From NCBI GenBank assembly GCA_036877525.1, contig JAZGTH010000001.1, positions 11,618,001 through 11,682,000 of the forward strand: a stretch of 64,000 bases of DNA. Reading direction: 5' to 3'. Each line of letters starts with the position of its first letter. The stretch's first letter is position 1. Shown piece by piece: positions 42,101 through 55,754 of this stretch. Source of the stretch: Chromobotia macracanthus. Lineage: Eukaryota > Chordata > Actinopteri > Cypriniformes > Botiidae. The position numbers were made by a program, and so were the translations under genes. The notes beneath the pieces are model-generated. The model saw only the letters and a list, made by a program, of their open reading frames with translations. It did not search any database and was not told where the DNA came from.

Positions 42101-45100
42101 TCAAAAAAATGTTCTTGTTTGTAGAACTGTTGAATAAAAGCTTTCTTTTGTGATACTGCTTTAATATATGTTTACATCTAGAAGCTATGTATAAATATAC
42201 GCCCACATTCTATGAACTAAGAAGTTTTCAGAGGACAAAAGCAATGGAAAATACTTGCCAATGCAAAACTGAAATGGTTTAGAGCCATTGCTTCCAAACC
42301 ATCAAAGGAGGCACGCTGCAATCTCCTGCAATCATCTGTGCTATTTCTCTTGATATTCTGGGTATGCTTGTGACGGGTCGCTGGAGAGAAGGTCTGTGAT
42401 ACAGTCTGTAACTAACTCTCCTGAGATTCTTGAATCATCCTGTGAATCATCATGTGCAGGCATGGTCCACACCAATAAGATTCCTGGCGTGCTATCAGAG
42501 GTGGGTATAGTCATATATTCAGTCTTCATCAGACCAGATTTTGGCTAATTTTGTCTTACATTATTCAGTTGAGAGTTCATATCTTCAGAAACAATAGGGC
42601 CATGTTGTTCCCAGTATATGACCTCAATTCTTCATATATAATGTCAGTTATTCACAGCTGAGAACAGGAATTCTCTGACAAAGAAACATGAAAGTGAATA
42701 AAGTTACTATACGTATGAGCTCAGGTCTTTGTTATCACAAAATGTATTTTTCATGCTCACTGGGCTGACAGGAGAATCCTCATGAAGCTCCCCAAATCCA
42801 AACTGAGTCAAAGATTTCTCTCACCTGTCTCTACTTTTGACTTTTCACATATATACATTACTTTGTTAGAAATCTAGATTTCATATATGTTAAAGACCTA
42901 CAAAAGGTTTTAATGTGTGATGGGACACATGAAGTATTGGATATAAATGGGTGCACCATTATTGCTCCATAATATTTAGTATTGTATTATTTCATGACAA
43001 TTATCTGCCCCCCCCCCTCCCAACCAGAACATATTAAACTGTGAAAATGGTTAATACAATATATTTTTTAAATATTTATTAAGTAAATTAGTTTGCACGA
43101 CAACAAATATTACAAGGATAAATACTTTATATCTTATTTTATAAATCCTAATTTTTAATTCATTACAGTACTCAGTTTTTGTCATTATATTAATGGGAAT
43201 TGCAGGGTGTGCATAATTGTCATTAAAATAACTTCCTCAATGCAAAATATCTTATTAGTCCCATTAAATAGACTTAATTGTGTAATCAAATTGTAATCAT
43301 TATTTGTATTACTTTCTTCAGTTTTGCCATTAAATAAGACTGTTCATTTAAAGAATGTTCTTTAAATAAACAGAACATTCTTATACAAGTGCTGTGGGAT
43401 AAACGTAGATATGCATCTGAGTTTGTGATTCCCTACAAAATCATGCATATTTACTGTCATTTTAAATTAATCCCAAACATTGTCATGAGTAAGACCTGCT
43501 TGTTCTTAAATTCCTCAGCAGGGCATTAATTCACACTCCCCAATGTGTGCATTTTAAGTGCCCGTAAGTTTTACATTTTGTCTAAACCTGTTACCGAAGG
43601 TTTCATGTTGTGTGAGGCAAAATACAGGACAATATTTTCATGTATTTTTGTATCTCTGAGTCATATTTATAACAACCTAAAGCAAGAAACTGTTCTATTT
43701 AATGTATAAATCACAATTAAACTAGTCTGTTGCTATGATAGAAATGCACTCAGTCATCCCAAACATCATCTTTATCCCAGACAGAAAACTGAAAGACATA
43801 AATATTGTTTCATGAAGTCCCAATCCACTATGTATTTGTATAGCTGGAGGTCTAAGAAAAGATAAATTGCAAGACACCTGTTTGTACCGAGACATGACTG
43901 CCACTATGTGCTCCCTGAATATAAACAGTATGTGTGATGTTAGTGTCATCAAAAGCCAGCAGGGCAACAAAGGGAGATGAGAAGACAGAGAATGCCTCTT
44001 AGATGTACTTAGACCTCCTGGGGTTCCACTGATATCTCACAACTTGAACAAATCAGCTAATGAAGACAGCTTTTTAAAGAAACATGTTTTGGATAGTCAA
44101 AAATAAATAAACTCTTACACAACTTGTTCCACTGAGAAAAAAGTGACATTTTCAGTACAGAAGATGAAAGTTTAAGGGGTTTCATTCCAAAGATGCCTCA
44201 TTGATAGTCTTGCTTTGGAAACCAATCCACATTGGGCCCCTGAGGGAATATTATGCAAACATATTATACGGCCCTAATTTACTGTCAGTGTCTTTTGTCA
44301 TTCCATGGATTTCAAGCGATCTTTGAAGTAAATTTTTTACGTATTATGTATTTCACTCTTTGCACCTTTGGTGATACAGGAAGGTTAAGGAGGAACTAGG
44401 AGGCAAGGGACAGTGGTGAGCAGTGGTTTTTATTTTGAAAGTGAATTTGACTCTAAAGTGAAGCACGCACTATCAAAGAACACAAATCAAAAAATCAAAT
44501 CAAAAATACGTAGGTGTGGAATATTTCTTTCCGCTAGAACACTCATCTGAAGTTAGGGATACAGCTGCTAATTTAGGTCCTCCTGACAGGAAAACGTAAG
44601 CGCTCTTCAAAGCCAGCCTGGGAGTCTTTGTCTGTTTTAGCATCAACATTGCAGCATGTTTCTCCGAGGGTGAAGAAATAATTGGCTGCATTGTGAGAGG
44701 TATATGTGTCAGGTCTGATAAGCGATATGCTAGTGATGTACACGACAACATGAAAGAGACATGGAAGAAGTCTCTCTTTTGAACTTTCAATGTGTTAATA
44801 AAGTTTCATCCATATTTAATGTCTTGATATTCACCTACAGCCTATGAGATATTGCTGAAACGTGGGTGCAAGATCTAGTTTTTCTACGCCTACACCTGCA
44901 ACTTTTTCCCCTGGTGGCTGTCCCTGTTTGTGTGTTGTGATTTGTGTGCTTTCCTCTGTTAACGTTTCTATTATGCTAATTAACTGTGGTTTAACACTTC
45001 TGAGGAAACTTCAAAGCTCCAGGTACAGAAAGTTCTGAGAAAAGAAAGTGGCGGGTTGTAATATTTTAATTCCTACTGGCCACTTTCTAAAGTCTAAAAG

Positions 45101-45558
45101 GATTTTCTGTATTTTTATTTATGTTTAAAAATTGTTTATTTATGTATTTAATGGGATAATTATTGGGATTTCAGTGTGAGAACAAAGCATGATTGTGAGG
45201 TAGTCATATCCTGAAACATCCGAAAACTGTAGATGAGGTAAAGCTGTGAATAGGTAGATAAGTAATTTGCCATTAGTTAAAGGCAGGGTAGGCAATTTCA
45301 GAGAGGCTAGCAATAGAAACCTAGCTTTGAAAACATAAGAACCCATCCTCCATTAAGAGCGATCTCCAAAACCATGCCTCTAATAATGTGCTGTGGTAAT
45401 ACATAGTTTGAAAGGCTAGTAGGACCGAATGCAATGATTGGACGTGCATTTTATGGTTTTGCACCTTCCACAGAACAAGTATATATATTTAAACCATTTT
45501 ACTTAGGGATTGCTATAAGGATGTAAAGAGACTTTCAACCAGCAAAACCAAACATGCC

Positions 45559-45802
45559 TTTAGAGGGACAATGTACCCAGAAATGTAAAATTTACTCACC
45601 CTCACGTCATGCCAAAACTGTATGATGAAATTTCTCCATTTTTCCATATGATAAAAGTGGACAGTAACTGAAGCTGGCAGACACTAACATTCTGCTTAAT
45701 CCCCCGTAGTGTTCTACAGAAGCAAGAATATTATTATGGTTTGAAAAAACATAAAGGTAAATAAATGATGACAGAATTTCATTTTTTGTGAACTGTCTCT
45801 TG
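45559..45802. mobile_element. MITE, 'AATAGTTCACCC' family, diverged full-length copy
   Basis: The left end (TTTAGAGGGACAATGTACCC, then TTTACTCACCCTCACGTCAT) and the right end (AATAAATGATGACAGAATTT, then TTTGTGAACTGTCTCTT) are imperfect inverted copies. The 244-bp unit has no coding capacity. It is related to the ends seen at 18190, 19633 and 63422. Confidence 0.7.
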
Positions 45803-48800
45803 TAAATCGTCTTGTAAATGTACTTTTCACAATTTTATGTCTTTAAATTCTGGATTGTTTGTTTCCTTAAACTGTCTGAATAGTTAACAGGAGTTTTCTG
45901 TTCTGTTCTGTTTTCTGCAGTGATATATGAACCCCAGCCAAGGATGTATACCCCAGAGGCGTACTTAAACAGGTTCAGGGGATATCTGGAAATATTTTGC
46001 TTTTGCTTTGTTAAACCTGTATGTCTTTGTTACCTGTAAGTCGTAGCCTCCTCATTAAAATTTGTACATGACAGCAAATTCACACACGGGAGAAATTCCA
46101 TACTTGTTGAAGTTCTGTGGTACCTAAAATCCATCATACAATAAGCTCAAATGACTTGACTTTTGTTAAACGTCCCGTCTGGGTTTCATTATAAATACAT
46201 TCACCATTATGTCTTTCAGAGAAAAAGTTTCTATATAATTGCACCCTGAACTGTCAAAAGGGATGAAAGGCAAACAAGCTCAAGTGTCAAAAATAAAGAG
46301 AGGAGAAGATACCTGAGTCTATGTTTCTCCTGCAGTATTAATGGTTAGTTAACTCATATTAATGCTAAATCATATTCTATATAATATAAGTTAAAATGAA
46401 CTGATAAAAAAAAATAACCCTGATGGGGTTGTGGGGATACATAAAGCCTGGGAAACACTAATCTATCGTTCCAAGCATTTTGACATTTTTTGTCAGATAT
46501 GCTTTGCATAACTTAAATTCATTGTAAATTGCCTCCATTTGACCAATTCATCTTAAACAAGTGTTAGAAACAGATCACAGAATTCTCACTTCAATTTGAG
46601 CCCTGAAACTGAACTCGTTTAAGTCACATAGAGGAAAACCTGTCCTCTGCTGCACACTTTGACAGTGGAGTGTCAGAAACTTTATGACTCATAGATTATT
46701 AATTCAGATTTTAGCAACGGATAATGAGGATCTTGGGCATGTCTTAAAGGCACGGAGTCCTCTTATTTCTGCAGAATCCTGACATAGCCTCGTAACTACA
46801 AACAATACCCCCAGCAAGTTCTTGAACATGGTACAAAGAAATGGAGAAATGGGCATTCTGCAGTGACAGCTCAGAGTAGTTTTAATAGGCTGATAAAATG
46901 CTGACTTGAGCATTCAAAGACACTGCGGAGGTTTTTGCAGTGCAAAGCTGACTGATGGAGACTGTTCTCCGCTACAGGTTTTATCATTTGATACATGTCT
47001 TTACTATATTTTATCATTTTAGGAAATAATGAGAAACCGACATGCTGAACCTACTATGACCAGATTTTTCTTTCCAGATTTTGTCATTGACAATATAGCT
47101 CCTTAAATATAGCTCCTAAACACAGCCATTTGCAATTAAATGTTGTAGTTGTACTTATCTGGACATTTTGAGCACTAATTGTAATTATATATAAACTGCC
47201 ACTCACTCTCCCTCCTGACCGTGATGTTTTGAAACCTACATGTGCAAGTTGACACCAGAGAGCTTTTGTCTGTAAGGATGAAACAGATCTAGCTGCTAAT
47301 TAAGCTGTTTTCAAACAGTCTGATATCCTCATGAGAGACTGTCAACTGCACATCACTTTCAGCCATTTGCAATACCTCCAGGACCTCAGCATAGCTGTCA
47401 ATGTACTTCCACCATAATTACTATAATCACGCCATATGAAGCTATTGTTGAGCACCAATCAAATCTTCTCTTAGTTTCTAGTCATCTTTCTCATCTTCAA
47501 AAAGAAAAGTTTTCCTTAACTTTTCTACAGGAAGGTAAGAGTTTTCCTGTAGCACATTGCGAAAAACAGACTTTCCGTATAGCAACACATTCTTCATGAT
47601 TAATTTAGTTTGATTTGTTTATAACTGGTTGAGGTTTGGGTGAAGAGACTGTTGACCTTGTCCATTTGAGTAATTTGTAACTGGTAAGGCAAGATTACAA
47701 TTTGTAATAGCAGTATCCCTTCTAACGCAGGTGAAAGACAACAAAAGTGTTGACATGTTCTGCCACTGGCTGTTAAAAGCCTGTTATTGAAACCTTCAGT
47801 GCGTTTACTGCTATATTCCTCCAGCTTTCTGGATGACTGGACCTCCTCATTAGGCTGCCTGACTACTGTCAAACCCAGGAGTCTCTGCTGTGGAGTCAAG
47901 CAGACATCACACCATCATTCTGTAACACCCTCCACCTCCTCCCTTCTGCATTCCCTCATTCTTATCTTTCCTATCTGCACCGGGCTTGTTAAACAGAGCT
48001 CCACATTAGTCCAGCTTCTCTCTCCGTAGAGGCTCGCAGGCCTGTCAGCCCCAAGGTTTAGTTAATCACTCAGTGAGATCAGCCCCACGCTCGGGCCCTG
48101 GACGCTAATAGAGCGACGAGCGAGACTCAAACACAACATGAGGACCTCGTTAGCACAGCAGGTATTTAAGGAAACACTCCGTTTCAAATGAAAGGATAAT
48201 TTGTCTTCACATGGAACCACGGGGCCCTTTTTGAGGGATGGCTGTGCGTCGTCAGCACCGGTGGCATTGGAAGGCTGTGGGCCGACGTGGTTGACATCAT
48301 CAATTTGACATTTAATAAATATTTCTGTGGAACCCACTGTATACTTTATCCCCAAATACATTACAAAGTCATTTTGTAACATTGAGGGCTTTTTGCTGAC
48401 TGCATTTTTTCTTTTCTCTTTCAGTCAGCAGCCGAACTAAGGTAGACTCAATAATGATGAAATATAACTTCTCCCCGAAGTGCAGTGTTGCTCCAGATAA
48501 TAGCTTTAGCAGACGATGATCAATGCGATTCAAATAAGCCCTCATAATAACCAACCCGTGTGTTTGCATTGCAAAATCAATACACCTGAATTAGAAATCT
48601 AAGCTGAAAGAGCGAAAAAACGGTTCATAGGTATTACACAAAACATTTTTCCCCTCTCAACTCTGAAGCTACAAATCTATTATGCTACAGTAGAAGGTGC
48701 CACAAACACATTCATTTATTCTTAATAAAAAAGGAGAACACAGTTTTAAAGGCATGTTTTTTTTCCTCTGAAGGAAGAAGACTGTGGTCCCCACAGGCAT

Positions 48801-51800
48801 AACATTCCCTCAGGTGGGGCCTCTGTGGTCTCGAGTGTTTGTTATTATGCCATATTATTAGAGAGAGAATCAGTGTTAAATGTCATATATCTGCCATAAT
48901 GAACTATTCCCCCACTTCCCGTGCAGCCGCACAGACATTAATCCACCCGTTCTGTCATGGAAGCACAGGTCCCTTCTCTCATTAGTGCTGGCAGGTATCA
49001 GAATGCAAATAATGAGGAACTGCCCGCCAGTCAAACTACATATATTTGAGGGGGAAAGAAGGGGTTTGGGAGTCCAGGAAGTGCCAAGAGTGAAAAGCAA
49101 TCATAACTGAGAAAATGCCCAGGAGAACACTTGTACATGCACTAACTGCAGGAAACCACAGTGACAAGCTGAGCAGCTTCAATTTGGGTAGAAATGGTGG
49201 CAGCTTTTGTCCCAGCACAATGTGCCAATCACAGTGTAATGTCACTCTTGCCAGTAATTGGAATTAGAGACAAAAGACTGGAGAACGGTTTATGTCAATA
49301 ACATTCCCCATTCATGCTCGAGTTTCACCAGAATTCCCTTTCATTTTGTTTACTGTATGGAGAAATGATGCCATGCAATACAAACAATTATTTTTCCACC
49401 CTGTTGAATTTGTCTGACACATTCTCTTGGGAGAGCAATTTTTGGTGTATTTTCAGGGATTTCTCTACATTGTGTCTGGATGTCTCTGTTGGATGGTTGT
49501 GCGTAAAATCACGGCAATTATCACAGAGGACACAAACTGCTTAACCACTGTGTAACAGCAGTATAAGATATATGCATTATGTATTTTGGAACACATATGG
49601 TTTGACAAACTCTGCATAATAATGCTTTCATTTAAGCTTTAAAGATAATTACAAAGTACATATCTTTTCCCCCCTCATAATGTGAACACAAATAAAATGT
49701 TTTTTGGCTCTGAAGGACATCCATAAAACTGGCATCTAAAAACTGCAGACTGCTACTGCAAATAAATTAGATTCTAGTACATTTTTATATTATTACATTC
49801 AGTATACATTCAGGATGGGACATGCAGTATATATATTTTATTATTACAGTATACAGGCAGTGGAAACTCTTAAACAACTTAAGTACAAACTTAAGTACTT
49901 TTAAGGCAGTCAACTCGCTTCAAATGAGGACAGACTTTAGGGTCTCCACATAATTTCATGTGCTAGAAAGTTAATGGGGAATGTCCTTGTTAATTGCCTT
50001 CTGTGCTGGCTGGTTCATGTTGAACAGAATGGGACCAGTTGGAAAAAAAGTGAGAGCCACTCTAATTAGTCCTGTAGTAATCTTAGTACCCATGGTCCTA
50101 CAGGTATGCAAAATGAACACTTTAATTAAAAACAATTCAGGCTGTCTACCTGGAGGTTTCTCTGGAAGATTACTTAAATGAGCAACTGGGATATAGCAAA
50201 ACCAGTAAAACAGTGCAGATAAATTACTTCTTGTTGTGTTTCTGAACTTAAACCCACTATATAGGGGAAAATGGGGATTGTTGGGAAACAGCAAGGTGTA
50301 GCCCTGCATAAGCTCTATAACTGTAAGGTTTTTAATGAAGATCCAATTACACAAATATGTTTTTAGCAGCAGTTTTGTATGCAGGTCCAGACACCTGGTT
50401 CAAAACCATCAGTACATTTTGATGTTTTATGAACTGTTTTTTATTTCGTAATTGTTTCATTGTTTAAATTTAGCTGAAAAGCCAACACTAGACTTTAAAT
50501 GCAGGTGTTAATGTGTTTAATAGGGCAAATAACCCCATATATTGCCCCAGCAGTAAACATTACGTAGACATTTTGTAACAACATCAGTGTGTGTTCAGTA
50601 AACTATAGCTTTCTTCCTGCGAAAAATAGTGGCAGGAATGTTTGTTAGCTTGTTTGTGTCTAAGTTATCTATGACCATATTAACCATCAATGTCCATACT
50701 GAAACTGATTAAAAAAATACTCTGTGTGACAACTTACCCTGGTATTCCTATATTGCCTACATCTAGCTCTGTAAATGTATCGGACAGACTTATTTATTTG
50801 GATTAATAAGATACTGTAGATCACCTAATTGCAGTTAAGTGGTTATTGATATATTCAGGGACTGCTGATCAATGTGAACGCTTTTGATTTTCTACGTGCT
50901 GAGCGATTTTTCTCCAGAGCCTTTATTAGCCACATCTGAATGCCCTGTTTCCACTTCATTAAAGATGCTGAAATGGTTTCAACACTGGGCCTGATCCATG
51001 TCTTTCTTGATCCAAATGGAACTGATGAGCTTTGATTGAAACTTTGATAATTCCAGCGAGACGCACATTTATTTTTGGCTTGTAAAAACATTACTTTTTA
51101 TGAGGCCCTTTCCACAATTACATACTCTAGATGTTAACATAACTTTCAGGCAGAATTACTGCTTTATGTGCTCAGATGCTTGTAGTCCATTAATTTAGTT
51201 TTATTGCCACTAAATTAGTTTCACTTACCCCTCAGGCAGCAAAATGTAATGTGCATAAATATAATTTATACCCCTAAACATTTGCACTACAAATATTCAG
51301 CTCACACAAATGTCAATTACCCGCCATGTGCACCCCACTCAAACTCATATAAAATGGATGCACTTTGCTCATTAGAAGTTAAGGGAGAGTTATTCTTATT
51401 AGATGCAGTCCCAAACTGCTAGGGCACCTTGTGCTAGATAAGATAAAGTTACATGGGATACAATTTTCCTCGAGATTTTTTTTGGTTATAGTGTCACCTT
51501 CACCTAACAAAATCGTTCTTATGCTATTTCACTTCCATGCATTAATATCATCTTTTAGTGCAACCATTACATTTATACGAGGGCACATATTCCTCTTGGA
51601 TAGGCTGAGGCCCAGTAAAGAGATGGTGTCACTTTGGGAGTGTCTTGATTGTGCTTGTGTGATGAACTATGAAGAACACTGAATGAGGTTGCAAAAATTG
51701 CTCTTCTGGGGAACATTGAATTTTCAATGGGAGGTATAAAAGCAAACAGTATGATAGACAAGGTGGACGTAGTTGAGGTTTGTGGCATGGTATGAAAAGA

Positions 51801-53889
51801 ACACATATTTTAGTGTTTTTTACTTTTAAAAATCACAGTTTTACAAATGTGTATTTTGAGAATGTTTACTGCATTAGAATAATCTAATAGTGGACATCGT
51901 ATATCAAAGGTTAATATCATGGTCAATGATAAGTATAACTTGATATATATTATTATAAAAGTATGAAACCATACTAAGCTGCAAATAAGTGAGTTTTTTT
52001 GAAGTGAGGTGTGTTGTTTTTGGAAAATAGAAGATAATGAAAAATGCAATACAGACTGAAAAACAAAACAAACTCCTTTTATTTGCAGCCACTTGTGGTT
52101 TCAGTATGTTTAAATTAGGCTGGTGATCACTGCACAATTCTGACAGAGCACAAACACTGCTCTCCCTTTCCATTGTGCATTTAACACCAATTTAGTTCAG
52201 AAGATATACAGCAAGAATGACCCTGTGTTCTGACCCCTTCCTTAAATGTGCTCACATAAACATTTAATCACAGGAGTGGGAGTCCCGGGTTTTATGTTAG
52301 TCATACTAAGCAGTTGCATTGCCCTTATGAACTGAGGCTTAATTGGTATAATTAAAGAGACAGCTACATTTTTTTGTCTTAAAGTAATTTATGAAGCCAA
52401 CAACAATGTCCAAAGTACCTAAAACCAGATGTACACTTTCTGATTGTGGCTGTAAAATAGTTCTTGTCATAGAAAACATGATTAGTCTTTGATTGTTTAG
52501 TGTTACTCCTAATTTTGCCTCTGTGATAAAACTCCTAAAGCCTCCAAAGTTCTGGCAGACACAAAAGTATGACTACAGGAGATTGTGTATTGTAAGAGTC
52601 TAACATAAAGAACTGTCAATGTTGCATGGTGTGCCATAGCTTTAACTCTAAAATTTCTCAATTTTTTCTCAGATTTCTCCCTTATCTATAATAAAACGCG
52701 CTCTTAGTAGCTTTATTATTAAGTTTTAGAAGAAACTCTTTTTGGAACTTTTTGAAGAACTCCTCGTGGTGGGATAAAAATCTTTCTGAATACAGGTCCT
52801 GGTGTTATGCCAGTGTTAGGTGGTAAACCACACCCCCATGTCCTGTTTATTACGTGATAGAGTCCAGACTGAATTGAGTATGGATGCTGGAAGTAGCATT
52901 TATGAGGCCCAAAGAGGCTAAATTATTTCAAGTAAAGATAGAAGCGTCTAGCAGATTTCAGAGGCTTTGATCTTTGTTAATCTCAGCTGACATGAACCAG
53001 TTTAAATGCAGAAGATATTTGTCTGGTTATCAGCTATGCTTATAGTATTTGTACTTTGTAACTTGTACCCTTGTAACAACATTAATGTCATGCTCAGTTT
53101 CTGGGGTATTTATGGTTACAGCTCTGTGTTAAATTGCCATTTGTTATTTGTTGATCCACAGAACATTTGTTCTGTGGATCAGGGTGCAAGTGAATAGTGA
53201 TTAAATGGCTGTTAAAACAGCAACAGCAAACTCAAAAAGAGTGATGGCAAATAGCATACAAATAAGAAAGGGAAACTTGTATTATATAGAGTAAACATTA
53301 TAAATGTAATTCATAACTTTGATTATCCCCACTTTTGGGTTACAGTAAAGGCAGCCACTTTGCACAAAAGTTTTAAATTGGCTATGCACAAAACAACATA
53401 TCTCCAGATGCGTCTGCTGTGCAGTTGTTCAGCACTGTATTTCAGTAATCATTTCTGTGAACTGCACCTCTGGTAACCGCTTCCCATAACGCTGATTAGC
53501 TCGGCCCTTCTGTAGCCCCTTTAAATTGATGTTTTTGCGGGACCCTTACTTGAGATATATCACAGCTGACCAATCAATAACTCATTTAGCTTTTTGTTAT
53601 CTATTAAGGTGAAAAAGGTTGTCTAACTTTTCTCTGTGGCAGCAATTTCACCGTGTTTGTTCCCTAATGATATGGCTTGCTTCATCACAAAGTGATTTAA
53701 GGAGAAAAGTTGAAAGTTGAAAAAAACAGTTGAAAACTGCTCCTGCGTGGGCCTTGTATGAGTAGCGTATACTGTATGTACTGTATCTAAAGAGTTTATA
53801 TTCTTACCATTTAATATAAGACAGTTATGAGAGAACCTCTAAATAAAACTACATAATGGATGTGCAATTCAAGCAAACACAGGTATTTA
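45803..53889. other. Intergenic up to the brinp3-like 3' end, no gene
   Basis: Contains GC-richer candidate conserved blocks at 48060-48330, 48880-49250 and 50870-51110, and a perfect palindromic hairpin at 53152-53181. Frames on both strands in these blocks overlap one another and lack recognisable domains. Confidence 0.7.
53152..53181. repeat. Perfect 14-bp inverted repeat, 2-nt spacer
   Basis: TGATCCACAGAACA, spacer TT, then TGTTCTGTGGATCA. It lies about 750 bases beyond the predicted polyadenylation signal of the brinp3-like gene. Confidence 0.85.
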
Positions 53890-54637
53890 CAGACGGCACA
53901 TAAAAATGACTTTTATTTAGAGTATTAACAAATTCATGTTCTATACATTTTATGGACATTACCTTTGTAACTTGTCACAAGTAACAGATTTTATAAAAAT
54001 AAATGTACATGAACAGAATATATAATAGGTTCCTTGCTTACGGCGTGTGATTTTAAACAGATATTCTTTTACAATCTTCCAACAAATACCTTAAAAATAG
54101 TTCTGAGCATCAACAAAACCATCTGTTGTTGATTAGGATACTGGTATTTTTGAGAGTTACAGTGTTGACAGACAGAGTAGAAAAAATAATAAAAGCATGT
54201 CTAAATTTTGCCCAGGCACAGATGTCTGATTACACAAACAAGATTTGGCTCACCACGGGTTTACAGCCTCTGTTAAGTGTTCTGAGACTGAAGAGGTGAA
54301 AATGTGAAAAAATGAAAAATAAATGTTTCCATATAGCGTCCATGTGTTCTATACACTGTTTATCAAAACTGGTGCTGAAACTGATTTGGGCAAAGTGGCA
54401 TGAAATCATCATATTTTGAGTTATTGTTAATTAGTTACAGTAGGAAACAAAAAGGCAAAGTTTTGGCCCTTCTTCTGAAACGGCCCTTACATCAGTACAC
54501 CAAAACTGTTGCAAACATCCTGGACCATCAACACTGTATCCCATCAGCAGTCCAATAGTTTTTTTTCTAAAAGAATACCAGGGCATTTAACTACAGTTAA
54601 TGAAACCACAAATATACTGCTACTTTGCAGTGACTTA
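53890..54637 (-). other. brinp3: brinp3-like 3' untranslated region
   Basis: Sequence downstream of the TAA stop on the minus strand up to the first canonical AATAAA. No coding potential continues here; short frames on both strands have no recognisable similarity. The left boundary is inferred from the polyadenylation signal, so it is approximate. Confidence 0.6.
53912..53917 (-). terminator. Polyadenylation signal AATAAA for the brinp3-like gene
   Basis: The plus strand reads TTTATT, so AATAAA on the gene strand, about 720 bases after the stop. On the gene strand it is followed within 60 bases by a GT-rich stretch (TGTGTTTGCTTG) that fits a downstream cleavage element. I saw no other canonical hexamer between the stop and this point. 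Confidence 0.6.
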
Positions 54638-55754
54638 TTAGCTACATAGTTTGGTAGTTTCATATTCCATTGAATTTGGCTGCTTAGCGCTGAAGGCCTG
54701 AAGAGCAGCCTGGATCCGGACCACGTCAGTGGTAGAAAGTTTGAGACGATGGCGCAGCAGGCAAGAAAACAGGTCTAGAGGCTGCTGACCTGGCGGTGAG
54801 AGTCTGTTGACCCGGTCTCGAATTTCCAAAAGTTGCAGCAGGGCTGAATCCTGTGAACCCTGTGTGTACGGGTAGTCCAACTGCAAGATCAAGTCTTGGA
54901 TGGCCTCTGGATCAAAGTGCATACTGTAACCAAACACCTGCATACTGTTAATTTTCATGTAGCCGAGGTTACGGGAGGAGTCCATGTATTCCAAAGGCTC
55001 ATAATGGACAGTGCCGTTGCCCTGACCTGATGCTGTTTTGACACGGCTCCTCAGATAAATATGGACCGTCTCGAAAAAGGTCTTCCACTTGTTACCCAGA
55101 GTCAGGGTCCAGTTATAACAGTCAAGTGGGATGTCTAACTTGGTCCTTTCCCAGTCAGGGTAACTGTTCTGATCAATGGGCATGATCCAGCTCTCAGAAT
55201 GACTACCTCCAAATGGGTTGATGTAGACAGACAGCATGGGTTCCAGAGTGCTGTTTTTAGTAAGGCATATCTGCAGGGAGATCCCTAGGAGCATATGAAC
55301 ATGGCTAGATTTAAACTTGTTGCTCTTAAGTGTCAACAGCATCCTCTTCCTCCAGCTGGGATCGAACCAATTGTTGAGTCTGACGTCATTGCTTATGAAC
55401 ATGGCATGGACGCTGATTCGGCCATCTTTCTTTTGCAAAAGGTAGCGCAGTTCCATGTCTTGGAGGTCTGTCTCAAAACCAATGTAGTTGTCAGTAGAAT
55501 CTGGTATGGTATTCCTACAGGCTCCTTGGCTTAGCATGTAGCCAGGATTGCAACTGGCACACCGAGAGCGATTCTCATAGGAGCAGGAGGCACAATGAGG
55601 ACCATCACCCACAGAACATGGAATGACACCCTGACAGGATGGGTGCTCGTAAGGACAGGAGCAGGTCCGCATTTCCTCCATGTAGGAGCCTATCTGATTG
55701 TTCTCACTGCAGTACATGATGGAGAGGATGTATCGGAGCCAGTAACTGAGAGGC
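54638..55754 (-). CDS. brinp3: brinp3-like terminal coding exon
   Basis: This large last exon (1117 coding bases) has an acceptor ending TTCACATAG and first base G completing the Arg codon of LPRER, then PLSYWLRYILSIMYC. It holds a cysteine-rich segment (CSCPYEHPSCQ, CSVGDGPHCASC, CNPGYMLSQGACR) and then the most conserved part of the family: FETDLQDMEL, WFDPSWRKRMLLTLKSNK, LQICLTKNSTLEP, NPFGGSHSESW, GNKWKTFFETVHIYLRSR and LDYPYTQGSQDSALLQL, closing with ETTKLCS and TAA at 54638-54640. Several N-x-S/T sequons (NRS, NST, NWT, NGT) fit a secreted glycoprotein. A single large 3' exon for this half is usual in BRINP genes. There is no frameshift or internal stop. Confidence 0.95.

Larger units (their letters stand above)
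31251..45558. other. Intergenic, no gene
   Basis: Holds a GT microsatellite (32228-32258), a SINE (32353-32485), GC-richer blocks that may be conserved non-coding elements (33000-33420 and 35090-35340), an AT repeat (39160-39188), poly-A runs near 41117-41132 and 41391-41402, an 11-bp hairpin at 41907-41937 and a poly-C run at 43008-43017. Frames have no recognisable domain. Confidence 0.7.
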
